In this document: positions 24,804 to 36,252 of the stretch, piece after piece
Layout of the letters: the number at the start of each line of letters is the position of its first letter
How positions within the stretch are numbered: the stretch's first letter is position 1
Origin: Gordonia jinghuaiqii
Lineage (GTDB): Bacteria; Actinomycetota; Actinomycetes; Mycobacteriales; Mycobacteriaceae
DNA length: 64,000 nt
Direction: 5' to 3'
Assembly (NCBI RefSeq): GCF_014041935.1
Contig: NZ_CP059491.1
Coordinates: 4,278,001 to 4,342,000, forward strand
Translations under genes and position numbers: made by a program
The notes under the pieces: generated by a model
Database searches by the model: none
What the model was told of the DNA's origin: nothing
The model's input: the letters and a program-made list of their open reading frames with translations, nothing else

Positions 24804-26459
24804 CTACTCGCCCGGAGCCGGCGTCGGCCCGGGGCGGGCATCGGCGGCGGCGTCGCCGGTCTTGACGATCGAGGTCATCACCGGGGCCTGCCCGTTGGGC
24901 GCGGGCCGCGGAGGCGCGCCGCCCGGCCGGGGCGGCGGACCCGAGGGCGCCATGGGACGAGGGCCGCCGGGTCCGAGGGGACCGCCGGCGGGACGAGCCG
25001 CCGGACGCGGGCCCGGAGGCGGGCCGGGACGGCCGGGCGGCGGGCCCGGCGGCACCTTCGCGGCTCCCGGCGGTGGACCCGAGGGTCCGGGAGGCGGCCC
25101 GGCGTGGCCGGGAGGGGGACCCGGGCGGCGGGGCGGCGCCGGCGGGGTCGGGGGCAGCGTGGTGGCCTTGCGGACCGCGGCCCGGCCGGGCACCGGTGTG
25201 ACCAACGACGCTGCGCGCACGGCACGTTCGCGGGCGGCGGGGACATCGTCGGCGGTCGCGGTGACCACCCCCATCCGTCGCCGGTGGAAACTCTCGGGCT
25301 TGCCGAACAGCCGGATGTCGGTCTCGGGCACGGCTAGTGCCGCTGCCACGTTCTCGAATCCGATCGCCTTCTGGTCGAGCTGACCGTAGATGACCGCCGA
25401 GGCGCCGGGTGACGCGAGCGTCACGTCGACGGGGAGACCGAGGATCGCCCTGGCGTGCATCTCGAACTCCGACAACCGCTGCGTCGCCATCGTGACGAGA
25501 CCGGTGTCGTGTGGGCGGGGACTCACCTCGGAGAAGTAGACGTCGTCGCCCTTGACGAACAGTTCGACGCCGAAAACGCCGCGGCCCGCGAGCTTTCCGT
25601 CGCCCAGCGCGGTGGCGATGCGCGCCGCGATCGACGTGGCCGACGCGTGCGCGTCGGGGCTCATCTCATGCGGTTGCCAGCTCTCCACGTAGTCGCCGTT
25701 GATCTGACGGTGCCCGATGGGGGCGCAGAAATGCGAGGCGAGCACCCCGGTCCGCGGGTCGATCGCACGGACGGTCAGAAGCGTTATCTCATAGTCGAAT
25801 TCGACGAACCCCTCGACGATGACGCGACTGCCCTGCACGCGCCCGCCGGTGTTCGCGGTCTGCCAGGCCCTGGCGAGGTCTTCGGGCCCGCGCAGCACGG
25901 TCTGTCCCTTGCCCGACGACGACATCACCGGCTTCACGACGCACGGATATCCGATCTGCCGCGCGGCGACGGCCAGCTCCTCGGCGGTGTCGGCGAACAG
26001 GTACGGCGACGTCGGCAACCCGAGTTCTTCGTCGGCGAGGCGTCGAATCCCCTCGCGGTTCATCGTCGCCACCACCGCGCTCGCGGTCGGGATGACCTCG
26101 GCGATACCATGTTCGGCGACATCGACGAGGGCCTCGGTGGCGATGGCCTCGATCTCGGGCACCACATACGCCGGCCGGTGCTTGTCGATGACGGCGTGCA
26201 GTGCGTCGGCGTCGGTCATGTCGATGACCTCGGCGTGATGGGCGACCTGCTGTCCGGGAGCATCGGCGTACCGGTCGACGGCCACGACCTCGACCCCGAG
26301 CCGCTGGAACGCGATCACGACCTCTTTGCCGAGCTCACCCGCGCCGAGCACCATCACCTTGGTCGCCGTCGGGCTCAGGGGCGTGCCGATAACGTCCGGC
26401 GGACCGATCGTCGGCGCCGGCTGGTCTGCGCTGATCGCGCTCTCGCTGTTCGACGTCAT
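24804..26459 (-). CDS. purT: Formate-dependent phosphoribosylglycinamide formyltransferase with long Pro/Gly-rich tail
   Basis: A 551-aa protein. Residues 30-430 are a normal ATP-grasp PurT, which makes formyl-GAR from GAR, formate and ATP. Landmarks are [67 protein letters not shown], and [16 protein letters not shown]. The remaining ~120 aa are a low-complexity tail of PGPPPG-like units ([20 protein letters not shown]), absent from textbook PurT (about 390-400 aa). The ATG at 26459 has AGGA 7 nt upstream. The tail is read in the same frame as the enzyme without interruption. Confidence 0.92.
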   Translation of the reverse strand: MTSNSESAISADQPAPTIGPPDVIGTPLSPTATKVMVLGAGELGKEVVIAFQRLGVEVVAVDRYADAPGQQVAHHAEVIDMTDADALHAVIDKHRPAYVVPEIEAIATEALVDVAEHGIAEVIPTASAVVATMNREGIRRLADEELGLPTSPYLFADTAEELAVAARQIGYPCVVKPVMSSSGKGQTVLRGPEDLARAWQTANTGGRVQGSRVIVEGFVEFDYEITLLTVRAIDPRTGVLASHFCAPIGHRQINGDYVESWQPHEMSPDAHASATSIAARIATALGDGKLAGRGVFGVELFVKGDDVYFSEVSPRPHDTGLVTMATQRLSEFEMHARAILGLPVDVTLASPGASAVIYGQLDQKAIGFENVAAALAVPETDIRLFGKPESFHRRRMGVVTATADDVPAARERAVRAASLVTPVPGRAAVRKATTLPPTPPAPPRRPGPPPGHAGPPPGPSGPPPGAAKVPPGPPPGRPGPPPGPRPAARPAGGPLGPGGPRPMAPSGPPPRPGGAPPRPAPNGQAPVMTSIVKTGDAAADARPGPTPAPGE

Positions 26460-26547
26460 CCTCAAATCCTACTTGTCGTCAGTACAGGTCCGGCGCCCTC
26501 GTCCGAGGAGTGTTCTCCGCCATGGGCCGTGCTGCGGGCGCGGGGGT

Positions 26548-26898
26548 TCACCCCGTCACCTCGTGCACGTAACACCAGCGCCACGCCTCACCCGGTTCGG
26601 CCGAGCGCATCACCGGATGACCCGTCTCGTGGAAGTGCGCGGTCGCGTGCCGCCGCGGACTCGAATCGCAACAGCCGACCCGTCCGCAGGTCAGACACTT
26701 CCGCAGATGCGCCCAGTGGGTCTCGCCGATCGCCACGCATTCCTCGCAGCACCGTTCCTGACCCGAGGGTGGCGCCGGATCGAGCGCGGGGTCCGACCCG
26801 ATCTCACCGAGTTCGGCGCAGCGGCCACCGGCCGAATCGGCACCGGAGTGATCGGGGCTCGGCGGGGACGACCGACGGAAGATCTTCATGCACGTCAT
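26548..26898 (-). CDS. UBP-type zinc-finger protein
   Basis: A 116-aa protein whose C-terminal 70 aa form a ZnF-UBP domain: CCEECVAIGETHWAHLRKCLTC, then GCCDSSPRRHATAHFHETGHPV and WRWCYVHE, with the expected Cys and His ligands. In eukaryotes this fold binds ubiquitin C-termini; the bacterial role is unknown. The start could be ATG 26898 or ATG 26889. It is divergent from the CPA1 antiporter (36 bp apart). Confidence 0.82.
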   Translation of the reverse strand: MTCMKIFRRSSPPSPDHSGADSAGGRCAELGEIGSDPALDPAPPSGQERCCEECVAIGETHWAHLRKCLTCGRVGCCDSSPRRHATAHFHETGHPVMRSAEPGEAWRWCYVHEVTG

Positions 26899-26933
26899 TA
26901 TCTACCGCCCGCCGCAGGATTAAAGTCGCTCGA

Positions 26934-28526
26934 ATGGGCGCATCGCTACTGCTCGTCGCGGTCATCGCGGTGCTGATAGCCGCCCTGTGCCGTCGCTACG
27001 GCCTGTCGGCGCCGCTGGTGCTGGTCACCGTCGGCCTCGGCATCGGCTGGATTCCCGACCTGCCCGCACCCACCCTGAACCCCGAACTCGTGCTGTTCCT
27101 CATCCTGCCGCCGCTGCTCTACTCGGCCGCACAGGAGAGTTCGTATCAGGCGATCCGCGCGAACTTCCGGGCGATCGGGTTGCTGGCGGTCGGGTTGCCG
27201 TTGGTGACCACGGTCGTCGTCGGAGTCGTCGCACATCTCACCGTCCCCGGCCTCCCGCTCGCGGCCGCGTTGGTCCTCGGTGCCGTGGTCGCGCCGCCGG
27301 ATGCGGTCTCTGCGCAGGCGATCGGTCGGCGGCTGGGGCTGCCGCGCCGGGTCATGACGCTGCTCGGCGGGGAGAGCCTGCTCAACGACGCGACCGCACT
27401 CACCGCGTTCCGCATCGCACTGGCGGCGGCGGTCGGTGTCACCACCTCGGTCGGAGAGGGAGTGCTGACCTTCGCGATCGCCGCGCTGGGCGGACTGGTC
27501 GTGGGGCTGGCGATCGGCATGGTGGTGTCCTGGGTGCGGATCTGGCTGACCGACCCGCCCATGGAGACCGCCATCGGCATCATGGTCCCGTTCGGCACGT
27601 ACTACGTCGCCGAGGAGTTGCACGCGTCGGGCGTGATCGCCGTCGTCGTCGCCGGACTTTTCCTCGGGCAGCGTTCGGTACGCCTGGGTTACGCGACCCG
27701 CCTGCAGGACGACGCGGTGCGCAAGTCGATCGACGCGCTTCTCGAGGCATTCGTCTTCCTGCTCATCGGCCTGCAGATGCCGGTGCTCATCCGCGGGGTC
27801 GCCGGCGAGTCGTGGACGCAGGTCGCCGTCGACGCCGCCGCGGTCCTGACAGCCACCATCGTGGTGCGTTTCCTCTGGATATATCCGGCGACGTATCTGC
27901 CGCGGTTGTTGTCGCGACGGATACGCGAGCGTGAACCCACGCCCAAACCGTCGTGGGTGTTCGTGGTCTCGTGGGCAGGCATGCGCGGCGTGGTGTCCCT
28001 CGCCGCCGCCTTCGCGATCCCACTGGAGACCGACGCCTCCGAACCGTTCCCCGCACGCGCCGAGATCCTGTTGCTGACCTTCATCGTCGTGGTCGGCACG
28101 CTGCTGATCCAGGGCACCACCCTGCCCATGGTGATCCGGTTACTCGGTGTCGCCGGCGACGAACAGGCTCAGGACCGGCTCGCCTACGCCGCCGCGCAGG
28201 ACCGGGCATCGCGCGAGTCCGAGCGCAGGATCGACGAACTCGCCGCCGGGCTCGCCGACGACGATCCGCGGCGTCTGCAGCTCGGCATGCTGCGCAAGTG
28301 GGTCACCACCCAGCGAAATGTGGCCTGGGAAGAACTCGGCCGCGGCCCCGACACGATCGGGGAGAGTCCCACCTCCGCGGGTGCGCGGATCCGCAACGAG
28401 ATCCTGCAGATCCAGCGCGCGGTGTTCATCTCCGAGCGCGACGCCGGCCGCATCGACGACGAGGTCCTGCGACTTGCGCTGCGTCGCCTCGACTTCGCCG
28501 AAGGCCAGGGCGACCGCGAGATGTGA
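26934..28526 (+). CDS. CPA1-family Na+(K+)/H+ antiporter
   Basis: A 530-aa transporter with about 12 hydrophobic segments, then a soluble C-terminal region of about 110 aa rich in Arg/Glu. Family motifs are LVLFLILPPLLYSAAQESS, GAVVAPPDAVSAQAIGRRLG with the ion-binding Asp, GGESLLNDATALTAFR, and SWAGMRGVVSLAAAFAIP. The ATG at 26934 is used; a much longer open frame upstream runs antisense to purT and is discarded. Confidence 0.9.
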   Translation: MGASLLLVAVIAVLIAALCRRYGLSAPLVLVTVGLGIGWIPDLPAPTLNPELVLFLILPPLLYSAAQESSYQAIRANFRAIGLLAVGLPLVTTVVVGVVAHLTVPGLPLAAALVLGAVVAPPDAVSAQAIGRRLGLPRRVMTLLGGESLLNDATALTAFRIALAAAVGVTTSVGEGVLTFAIAALGGLVVGLAIGMVVSWVRIWLTDPPMETAIGIMVPFGTYYVAEELHASGVIAVVVAGLFLGQRSVRLGYATRLQDDAVRKSIDALLEAFVFLLIGLQMPVLIRGVAGESWTQVAVDAAAVLTATIVVRFLWIYPATYLPRLLSRRIREREPTPKPSWVFVVSWAGMRGVVSLAAAFAIPLETDASEPFPARAEILLLTFIVVVGTLLIQGTTLPMVIRLLGVAGDEQAQDRLAYAAAQDRASRESERRIDELAAGLADDDPRRLQLGMLRKWVTTQRNVAWEELGRGPDTIGESPTSAGARIRNEILQIQRAVFISERDAGRIDDEVLRLALRRLDFAEGQGDREM

Positions 28527-28568
28527 GGCGAGCCGCCTCCGCTCCCTCCAGGTGCCGGCAGCGCCACC

Positions 28569-30200
28569 TCAGTCCTCGGCGGCGCCGACCTCCCCCGCCC
28601 CGATCTCCCCAGCCCCGATCTCCCCCGCCCCGATCTCGGCACTCTCCTCGTCGACGACCGCGGCATACACGGTCGTCTCCGCGGTCCGGCCGCGCAGCGA
28701 GGTGGTCTCCTGCCGCTCCCAGCGGGCGGCCTCGACGTCGTCGGCGGCGGCGATGGCGCGCTCTGATGCCAACGGGCGCCGCGGATCACGCTTCGCCAGT
28801 TCCGACAGACGGGCGCTCTCGTTGACCGGGTCGCCGATGACGGTGTACTCGAATCGCTCGATGGCACCGACGTTCCCGGCGACCGCCAACCCATGACTGA
28901 CCCCGATGCCCGCCGAGAGTTCGGGGACGTCGGCGGCGAGGTCGTCGGCGATCCTGCGGGCCGCGGCGAGGGCGCTGCCCGCCGCGTCGTCGAGGTCGAT
29001 CGGCGCGCCGAAGATCGCGAGCACGGCGTCGCCCTCGAACTTGTTGACCAGGCCGTCGTTCTGCTCGACGGCGCGGACGATCACCGCGAAGAACTTGTTG
29101 AGGATCTCCACGACCTCGGTCGGGCGCCGCGTCGCGGCCAGCCTCGTCGAACCGATGACGTCGACGAACAGGGCTGCCACCAGGCGTTCGGAACCGCCCA
29201 GTCCGGCATTGGACGCCAGCGCCGCCTCGGCGACCTCGCGGCCGACGTGACGGCCGAACAGGTCACGCAGCCGTTCCCGCTCGTGCAGACCGGCGACCAT
29301 CGCGTTGAATCCCACCTGGAGGTCACCGAGCTCGGTGCCGTCGTAGACCACGACGCGCGCGTTCTCGAGATCCCCGGCACTGATCCGGTTCATCCCGGCG
29401 CGCACGCTGCGGATCGGTCCGGTGATGCTCATGCTCGACAGCAGGGTCAGCAGCAGACCGGTGAACAGGGCGGTGATGGCCAGCACCGTCACACCGATGA
29501 ACATGTCGAGTTTCGTCGTCTCGTCCCGCGCGAGACCGAAGGCCACCACCAGCAGGATGCCGATGACCGGGATCGCCGAGCCGACCATCCACGAGACCAC
29601 CGATCGCGCCCGCACACCGGTGCGCTTGCGTCGGCGATGGCCCGCCGAGATGAGTTCGGCCGCAATCGGTCGCAGGGTGAAGTCGATGAACAGATACGAG
29701 ATCGCCACCACCACAACGCCACTCAGCCCGGCGACGAAGAGCGTCTTGGGGATCAGCTGCGGGTCGACGATCCCGTACAGGATGGTGAGCAGGACCGTGG
29801 CGACGCCCCACAGCAGGCCCTGGACCAGTGAGAGCCGCCAGGGCAGGCGCATCGTGCGGCGCGCGTCGCGTTTGGTGGGCAGCTCGTCACGGATGGCCCA
29901 GCGCAGGTCGCGGACCCCCACGGCGGTCCCCCAGCCGATCCCGACGACGAACGCGGCGGTGATGTACACCGGCACCACGATGAAGTTGACCCACCACAGT
30001 TCAGAGGTGAACACGCTGGGCTGCGGAATCCCGACCGCGGTCAGCGCCACGGCCACGAGGGCCCCGAACAGGTTGGCCGCCACGATCGACGCGGTCAGCA
30101 GGGTCTGGATACGAACCCGCTGCTTGATGCCGCTCTCGTCGGCCGACCCGAGGAGGATCGACCCGTAGTCGCGGCTGTCCCGCGTGGCACGCATGGCCAT
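28569..30200 (-). CDS. Membrane class III adenylate cyclase with HAMP domain
   Basis: A 543-aa protein. Six hydrophobic segments fill the first ~260 residues, then comes a HAMP linker (ITGPIRSVRAGMNRISAGDL to LGDLQVGFNAMVAGL) and a class III cyclase domain. That domain has the metal Asp in FVDVIGSTRL, the substrate pair in NKFEGDAVLAIFG, and the transition-state residues in GDPVNESARL. It should make cAMP from ATP at the membrane, like the mycobacterial Rv1318c-Rv1320c/Rv3645 group. The C-terminus ends in four near-identical units (EIGAG EIGAG EIGAG EVGAA), encoded by 15-bp DNA repeats at about 28580-28640. Confidence 0.9.
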   Translation of the reverse strand: MAMRATRDSRDYGSILLGSADESGIKQRVRIQTLLTASIVAANLFGALVAVALTAVGIPQPSVFTSELWWVNFIVVPVYITAAFVVGIGWGTAVGVRDLRWAIRDELPTKRDARRTMRLPWRLSLVQGLLWGVATVLLTILYGIVDPQLIPKTLFVAGLSGVVVVAISYLFIDFTLRPIAAELISAGHRRRKRTGVRARSVVSWMVGSAIPVIGILLVVAFGLARDETTKLDMFIGVTVLAITALFTGLLLTLLSSMSITGPIRSVRAGMNRISAGDLENARVVVYDGTELGDLQVGFNAMVAGLHERERLRDLFGRHVGREVAEAALASNAGLGGSERLVAALFVDVIGSTRLAATRRPTEVVEILNKFFAVIVRAVEQNDGLVNKFEGDAVLAIFGAPIDLDDAAGSALAAARRIADDLAADVPELSAGIGVSHGLAVAGNVGAIERFEYTVIGDPVNESARLSELAKRDPRRPLASERAIAAADDVEAARWERQETTSLRGRTAETTVYAAVVDEESAEIGAGEIGAGEIGAGEVGAAED

Positions 30201-30278
30201 AGCTAATCACGCCGGATCGCGGGATTCGGGACGAGAGGGCCCAACCCCGACGCCGGAGGAGCCCGATCGCCCTAACCT

Positions 30279-31717
30279 GTGAGCACACCCGTGCCCGACG
30301 AAAGCTCTGTCATGACGACCTCAGATATCCCGACCCGGCCCGCGCCGGTCGACATGTCCCGCAACCCCTTCCTGAGCGGTGTGTTCGCGCCGCAGCGCGA
30401 GGAGGTCGACCGCATCGATCTGCCGGTCACCGGCGAGATCCCGCCGGACCTGCACGGCAGCTACCTGCGCAACGGCCCCAATCTGCGCTTCGACCCGATC
30501 GGCTCCTACGTCTACCCCATCGACGGCGATGCGATGGTCCATCGCATCGGTTTCGCCGACGGCCGCGCCTCCTATCGCAACCGCTTCGTCCGCACGCCGA
30601 TGGTGCTCGCCGAAGAGGCTGCCGGACATGCCGTCTGGTCGGGCATCACCGACGGCTACACACCGTCGGCGGCCGAGGTCGGCGACGCCCTGGCGGGCAC
30701 CGTGCGCGAACTGCCCGACATCAACATCGTGCGCCACGGCGGCCGGTTGATGGCGATGGCCGAGTCCGACCGGCCGTACCAGCTCGCGCCGGCCGACCTG
30801 GCCACCATCGCCAAGATCGACTGCGACGGCGCGATGTTCGTCGGGAGCACCGCGCACCCCAAGATCGACCCCGCCACCGGGGAGCTCGTCCTGTTCAACT
30901 ACGTTCTCGACGCGCCGTACCTGACGTGGGCGGTCGTCGGACCCGACGGAGCGGCCACGCGTACCCCGACTCCCGTCGACGGCCTCGACGCCCCGGTGAT
31001 GATCCACGACATGGCGCTGACCTCCCGCTACATCGTGTTGTTCGTCTGTCCGCTGCTCTTCGACTTCGAGAGCGTGATGGCCGGCGGCTCACTGTTGTCC
31101 TGGAAACCGGAGCGCGGCACCAGGATCGCGTTGATCCCCCGCGACGGCGGACCGGTCCGCTGGATCGACACCGACCCGTTCTGGGTGTGGCATTTCGCCA
31201 ACGCCTTCGACAACGCCGACGGATCGGTCACCGTCGACTATGTGGAGTGGACCTATCCGGGTGGCTTCAGCGACCAGCCGACGCCCGCGTCGTCCGCGTT
31301 GACCCGGGCGGTCGTCGATCCCGACGCCGGGATCACCAAAACCGTTCTGAGCGACAAGGTCTCCAACATGGAGTTCCCGCGGGTCGACGACCGGCTCCTC
31401 ACCCGCGACCATGGTCGTATCGCCAGTGTCGCAAAGGGGCCCGCCGACAGCGACGACCTCGACAGCCTGTGGTTCCACGACCTCGCGGCCGGTACCGAGC
31501 AGGTGTGGACGCCTGGTGCCGCGATCGGCGAACCGATTTTCATCCCCGGTGCCGACCGCGACTACTGGGGCGCCATCGGCACCGACCCGACCGACATGCG
31601 TTCACGGTTCCACCTGCTCGCCGCCGACGCGCCGGCGGACGGCCCGATCGCCACCGTTGACCTACCGATCCGTGTTCCCGCGGGACTGCACGGGGCGTGG
31701 CTACCGGACCCCGACCC

Positions 31718-31727
<10 letters not shown>
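30279..31727 (+). CDS. Carotenoid cleavage dioxygenase (RPE65/CCD family)
   Basis: A 482-aa beta-propeller oxygenase. Candidate iron-binding His residues are seen in TAHPKID, MIHDMALT, VWHFANAFD and GLHGAWLP. The N-terminus has GEIPPDLHGSYLRNGPN. It should cleave a carotenoid or stilbene/lignin-type double bond; the substrate is not predictable. GTG 30279 has no close Shine-Dalgarno but a TAACCT hexamer directly before it (possible leaderless start). ATG 30312 is an alternative. Confidence 0.9.
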
Positions 31728-33122
<1,395 letters not shown>

Positions 33123-33130
33123 CTATCCGT

Positions 33131-33787
33131 GTGTCGATAGCCCTCCTCATCCAAGCCGGCCGCGCCGACGACAAGAAGGCCATCCGGTCCGCTGTGGCCG
33201 ATGCGGTGGCCGATCCCGCCGTGTCCCGGCTCGTCGTCGAACCCCGGGTCAACGAACGCTTCGCACCCACCGTCGCCCACGAGAACGATCTCTTCCTGTG
33301 CCACGTGGTGGCGTCGTTGATGGTCACCGAGCGCCTCGACGTCGAGGTCGCCTATGTGTCCGCCGAGGCCACTCCGGCGACGCGCCGTTACCGGCTGCCC
33401 CACGGTCCCGCCGCACGTGAACTGGCCGAGCACGGCACCGCGACCGCGGTGCCGCTGATCCGCGACGACACCGCCTCGGTCATCGTCGGCAGCGCCCGCC
33501 ATCTCGGCGCCGAAGGCGCCAAACTCCACGGCGAGACCTACGTCGACAACGAACGGCTCTTCGACGGCGAGGTGCGCTCGATCCTCATCGAACCGACCCT
33601 CGAGGCCCCCGGCCTGCGCGCACAGGTGGAGCGAATGTTGTTGCCGGGCAAGTGGTTCAAAGGTCGCGCCTGCCAGACCGGCGGCACCAACATCGTCGTC
33701 GAACGCGAGGGTGTGGTGAACCCTCGGGTGCTCAAGCGGTCGACGTTCTACCGCCACGTCACCGACCTGCTCCTCGTCCGCCCCTGA
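33131..33787 (+). CDS. Conserved actinobacterial protein (Rv0358-like)
   Basis: A 218-aa soluble protein starting VSIALLIQAGRADDKKAIRS from a GTG directly after TACGCTATCC, a plausible -10 region, so it is probably leaderless. It contains RYRLPHGPAARELAEHGTA, DDTASVIVGSARHLGAEGA, and a basic C-terminal region LPGKWFKGRACQTGG. The position divergent from purA matches M. tuberculosis Rv0358 as remembered. Function is unknown. Confidence 0.78.
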   Translation: MSIALLIQAGRADDKKAIRSAVADAVADPAVSRLVVEPRVNERFAPTVAHENDLFLCHVVASLMVTERLDVEVAYVSAEATPATRRYRLPHGPAARELAEHGTATAVPLIRDDTASVIVGSARHLGAEGAKLHGETYVDNERLFDGEVRSILIEPTLEAPGLRAQVERMLLPGKWFKGRACQTGGTNIVVEREGVVNPRVLKRSTFYRHVTDLLLVRP

Positions 33788-33847
33788 CCACTCGGCGAGT
33801 CGGCGGACGAGCGGTGTCGCAGGGTGTTCGCCGCCGGTCGCGGAGGG

Positions 33848-35236
33848 TCAGGCGACGGGCACCGGCTCACGGGCAGCCGTCGGCTCGACGGTGCGCGTCG
33901 CCTCGGGGCCGGTGAGCAGATGCAGATCGTCGCGCCGGATGAGCGCGGTGGCCACGACGCTGATGATCGCGGTGAGCACCAGGTAGCCGGCCGCCAGCCA
34001 CGGCGAGCCGCTCGCCGCGCCGATCAGCGCGGTCAGGATCAGCGGCGTCAGCCCGGAGGCGTAGATCCCGGAGAACTGGTAGACCACCGACAGACCCGTG
34101 TAGCGGACCGGCGTCGGATAGAGGCTTGCGTACAGCGTGCCCTGCGCGCCGTAGAACAGTGCGTGGACGATGCCGAACACGATCACCAGCCCCACGGTGA
34201 ACCACAGGAGATTCGCGGTGCCGAACAGCGCGAAGACCGGGAAGACGGCCACACCGTAGGCGGCGATGCCGATCAGGTAGATGCGTTTGGCGCCGTAGCG
34301 GTCGGTGAGCATGCCCGAGATCGGCAGCAGGGCGGCCATCACCAGTGAGGCGATGGTCACGGCCACCAGGACCGGGACCTTCTCCATGTCGAGTTCGGTG
34401 GTCGCGTAGGCGATCGCGAACACACCCCAGGTGTTGAACGCCGATCCCTCACCCCAGCGGGAGAGCAGGCCGAGCACGGTGTTGCGTGTGTTGGGCGGGA
34501 CCAGGACGTCGCGGATCGGTGCCGAGGACTTCTGCGCGAGCTCGGCCACCTCGGCGAACGCCGGCGTCTCGTCGACCTTCAGGCGCACGACGAACCCGAT
34601 GACGACCAGCACGATGCTCACCAGGAACGCGATCCGCCAGCCGTAGGTGAGGAACGCGTCGTCGTCGAGAACCACCTGCAGCAACGCGAACACCCCGGTG
34701 CCCAGCGCCAGGCCGAGAGCGAGCCCGATCTGCGGGATGCTGCCGAACAGACCTCGTTTCCCGTTCGGGCTGTGCTCGACGGAGAGCAGCACCGCGCCCG
34801 CCCATTCGCCGCCCAGCGCGAACCCCTGCACCACGCGCAGCAGCAACAGCAGGATGGGCGCGAGAACGCCGACCGAGGCGGCGGTGGGCAACACTCCCAT
34901 CAGCGCGGTCGCGATGCCCATCATCACCATCGTGATGGCGAGAGTGCGTTTGCGTCCGATGCGGTCGCCGATGTGCCCGAAGACGATCCCGCCGATGGGG
35001 CGCACGACGAAGCCCACCGCGAAGGTCGCGAACGACAGCAGCGTCCCGACGAACGAGCTCTGATCGGGGAAGAACAGGGTGTTGAAGACGAGGCTCGCCG
35101 CCGTCGCGTACAGAAAGAAGTCGTACCACTCGACGGTGGTGCCGAGCAGGCTCGCGGCGACGACGGTCCGGAGTCGTTTCCGGCGCTGCGCGTCGGTCTC
35201 GCCGGCTGGGGAGGGGGTGTGCGTGGATGTGGCCAT
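33848..35236 (-). CDS. MFS transporter, metabolite:H+ symporter (MHS) type
   Basis: A 462-aa 12-helix transporter of the ProP/ShiA/KgtP group. Motifs are GTTVEWYDFFLYATAASLVF in helix 1, RPIGGIVFGHIGDRIGRKRT (motif A) and QGFALGGEWAGAVLLSVEH. Likely substrates are small organic acids or osmolytes, imported with protons. Start ATG 35236 gives MATSTHTPSPAGETD; upstream residues in the same frame are unlikely coding. No catabolic gene is directly adjacent. Confidence 0.88.
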   Translation of the reverse strand: MATSTHTPSPAGETDAQRRKRLRTVVAASLLGTTVEWYDFFLYATAASLVFNTLFFPDQSSFVGTLLSFATFAVGFVVRPIGGIVFGHIGDRIGRKRTLAITMVMMGIATALMGVLPTAASVGVLAPILLLLLRVVQGFALGGEWAGAVLLSVEHSPNGKRGLFGSIPQIGLALGLALGTGVFALLQVVLDDDAFLTYGWRIAFLVSIVLVVIGFVVRLKVDETPAFAEVAELAQKSSAPIRDVLVPPNTRNTVLGLLSRWGEGSAFNTWGVFAIAYATTELDMEKVPVLVAVTIASLVMAALLPISGMLTDRYGAKRIYLIGIAAYGVAVFPVFALFGTANLLWFTVGLVIVFGIVHALFYGAQGTLYASLYPTPVRYTGLSVVYQFSGIYASGLTPLILTALIGAASGSPWLAAGYLVLTAIISVVATALIRRDDLHLLTGPEATRTVEPTAAREPVPVA

Positions 35237-35376
35237 GACCGGGACACGGTATCGACGGCCGGGAGTCGTTCGCCCGTTACGAATCAGCCTGAGCGAAAAG
35301 CGGCCCCGGACTTGCGTCGAGGTCACTCGGCGTACCTGTCGGACGCCCCTCGCCGGCGTTCCTGCCCGGCGCCCGG

Positions 35377-36204
35377 CTACGGTCCGGTCGCGAAGTAGTC
35401 GTCGAGCGTCACCATCCGCAGCTTTCGGTGGCGGATGATCTCGACCAGCTTCGGGTAGACCTTGGTGACCGGGTCATGGTTGGCGTGTCCGATGATGATG
35501 GACTGCGGACGAAAGTACTTGCGGGCGCACTGGATCAGATACTTCTCGGTGATCAGCCCGGAATCCGACAGCGATCCGTACCAGAGCGTGGGCATCGTGT
35601 AGCCGAGGTCGGCGGCCACCGCATCGACGGCCGCATCGTGATACCCGAACGGTGGTCGGTAGTACGGGGTTCCGTCGACCCCGAACTCGTTTTTCAGGAA
35701 CCGCTTGGTGCGGCCGAGCTCGTCGGCGACGCCCCGCGCCGACAGCTCGGTCAGCGCCGGATGGCTCCAGGTGTGGTTACCGAGCTGGATCTGGCCGGAC
35801 TCGACGAGCGGTCGCAGCTCGGCACGATGCTCGGTCCAGCCGTCGAACGACCCGGTCACGAAGAAGGTGAATCTCGCGCCGGTGTCCTGCGCGAACTTCA
35901 CGTACGCCCCGATGACCTCGGGACTCGCGCCGTCGTCGACGGTGAGCGCGATGTGCCGTCCGCGTCCCGGCAGCGCGGTGATCGGTTCGGCGGGCAACGG
36001 GTGGCGGGCTCCGACGGCCGGCGGCAGCAGTCCCGCAGTCGAGGGCGATGGCGTCGCCGGGGTGGCCGGCAGCGGAGACGGAAGGGTGCCCGAGAGCGTG
36101 ATCTCGGCGGCCGGGACCGGCGAAGCGCAGCCCGCCACCGTGCTCGCGGTCAGAGCCCCCACCGTGCCGGCCGCGAGGACCGCGAGAAAGTCGCGTCGTT
36201 CCAT
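35377..36204 (-). CDS. Exported polysaccharide deacetylase lipoprotein (NodB domain)
   Basis: A 275-aa protein. MERRDFLAVLAAGTVGALTA, then TVAGC gives a lipobox-type signal (Cys about 26) with Arg-Arg suggesting possible Tat export. A Pro/Ser/Thr-rich linker runs to about residue 75. The NodB domain has IALTVDDGASPEV (catalytic Asp and metal Asp), GNHTWSHPALTELS (metal His pair), and YYRPPFGYHD. It should remove acetyl groups from cell-wall glycans at the membrane surface. No sugar-binding module is present. Confidence 0.9.
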   Translation of the reverse strand: MERRDFLAVLAAGTVGALTASTVAGCASPVPAAEITLSGTLPSPLPATPATPSPSTAGLLPPAVGARHPLPAEPITALPGRGRHIALTVDDGASPEVIGAYVKFAQDTGARFTFFVTGSFDGWTEHRAELRPLVESGQIQLGNHTWSHPALTELSARGVADELGRTKRFLKNEFGVDGTPYYRPPFGYHDAAVDAVAADLGYTMPTLWYGSLSDSGLITEKYLIQCARKYFRPQSIIIGHANHDPVTKVYPKLVEIIRHRKLRMVTLDDYFATGP

Positions 36205-36252
36205 GTCGGGAATTTAAGGCATAACCGACATATTCGGCTCAACGACGCGGGC

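Noticed and set aside
24795..25337. Plus-strand Arg/Gly-rich frame
   Set aside because: It is the antisense shadow of the PurT proline/glycine tail.
25455..26933. Long plus-strand open frame continuing upstream of the CPA1 antiporter
   Set aside because: It is antisense to purT and has shadow-type Arg/Asp-rich composition; the antiporter's natural N-terminus begins at 26934.
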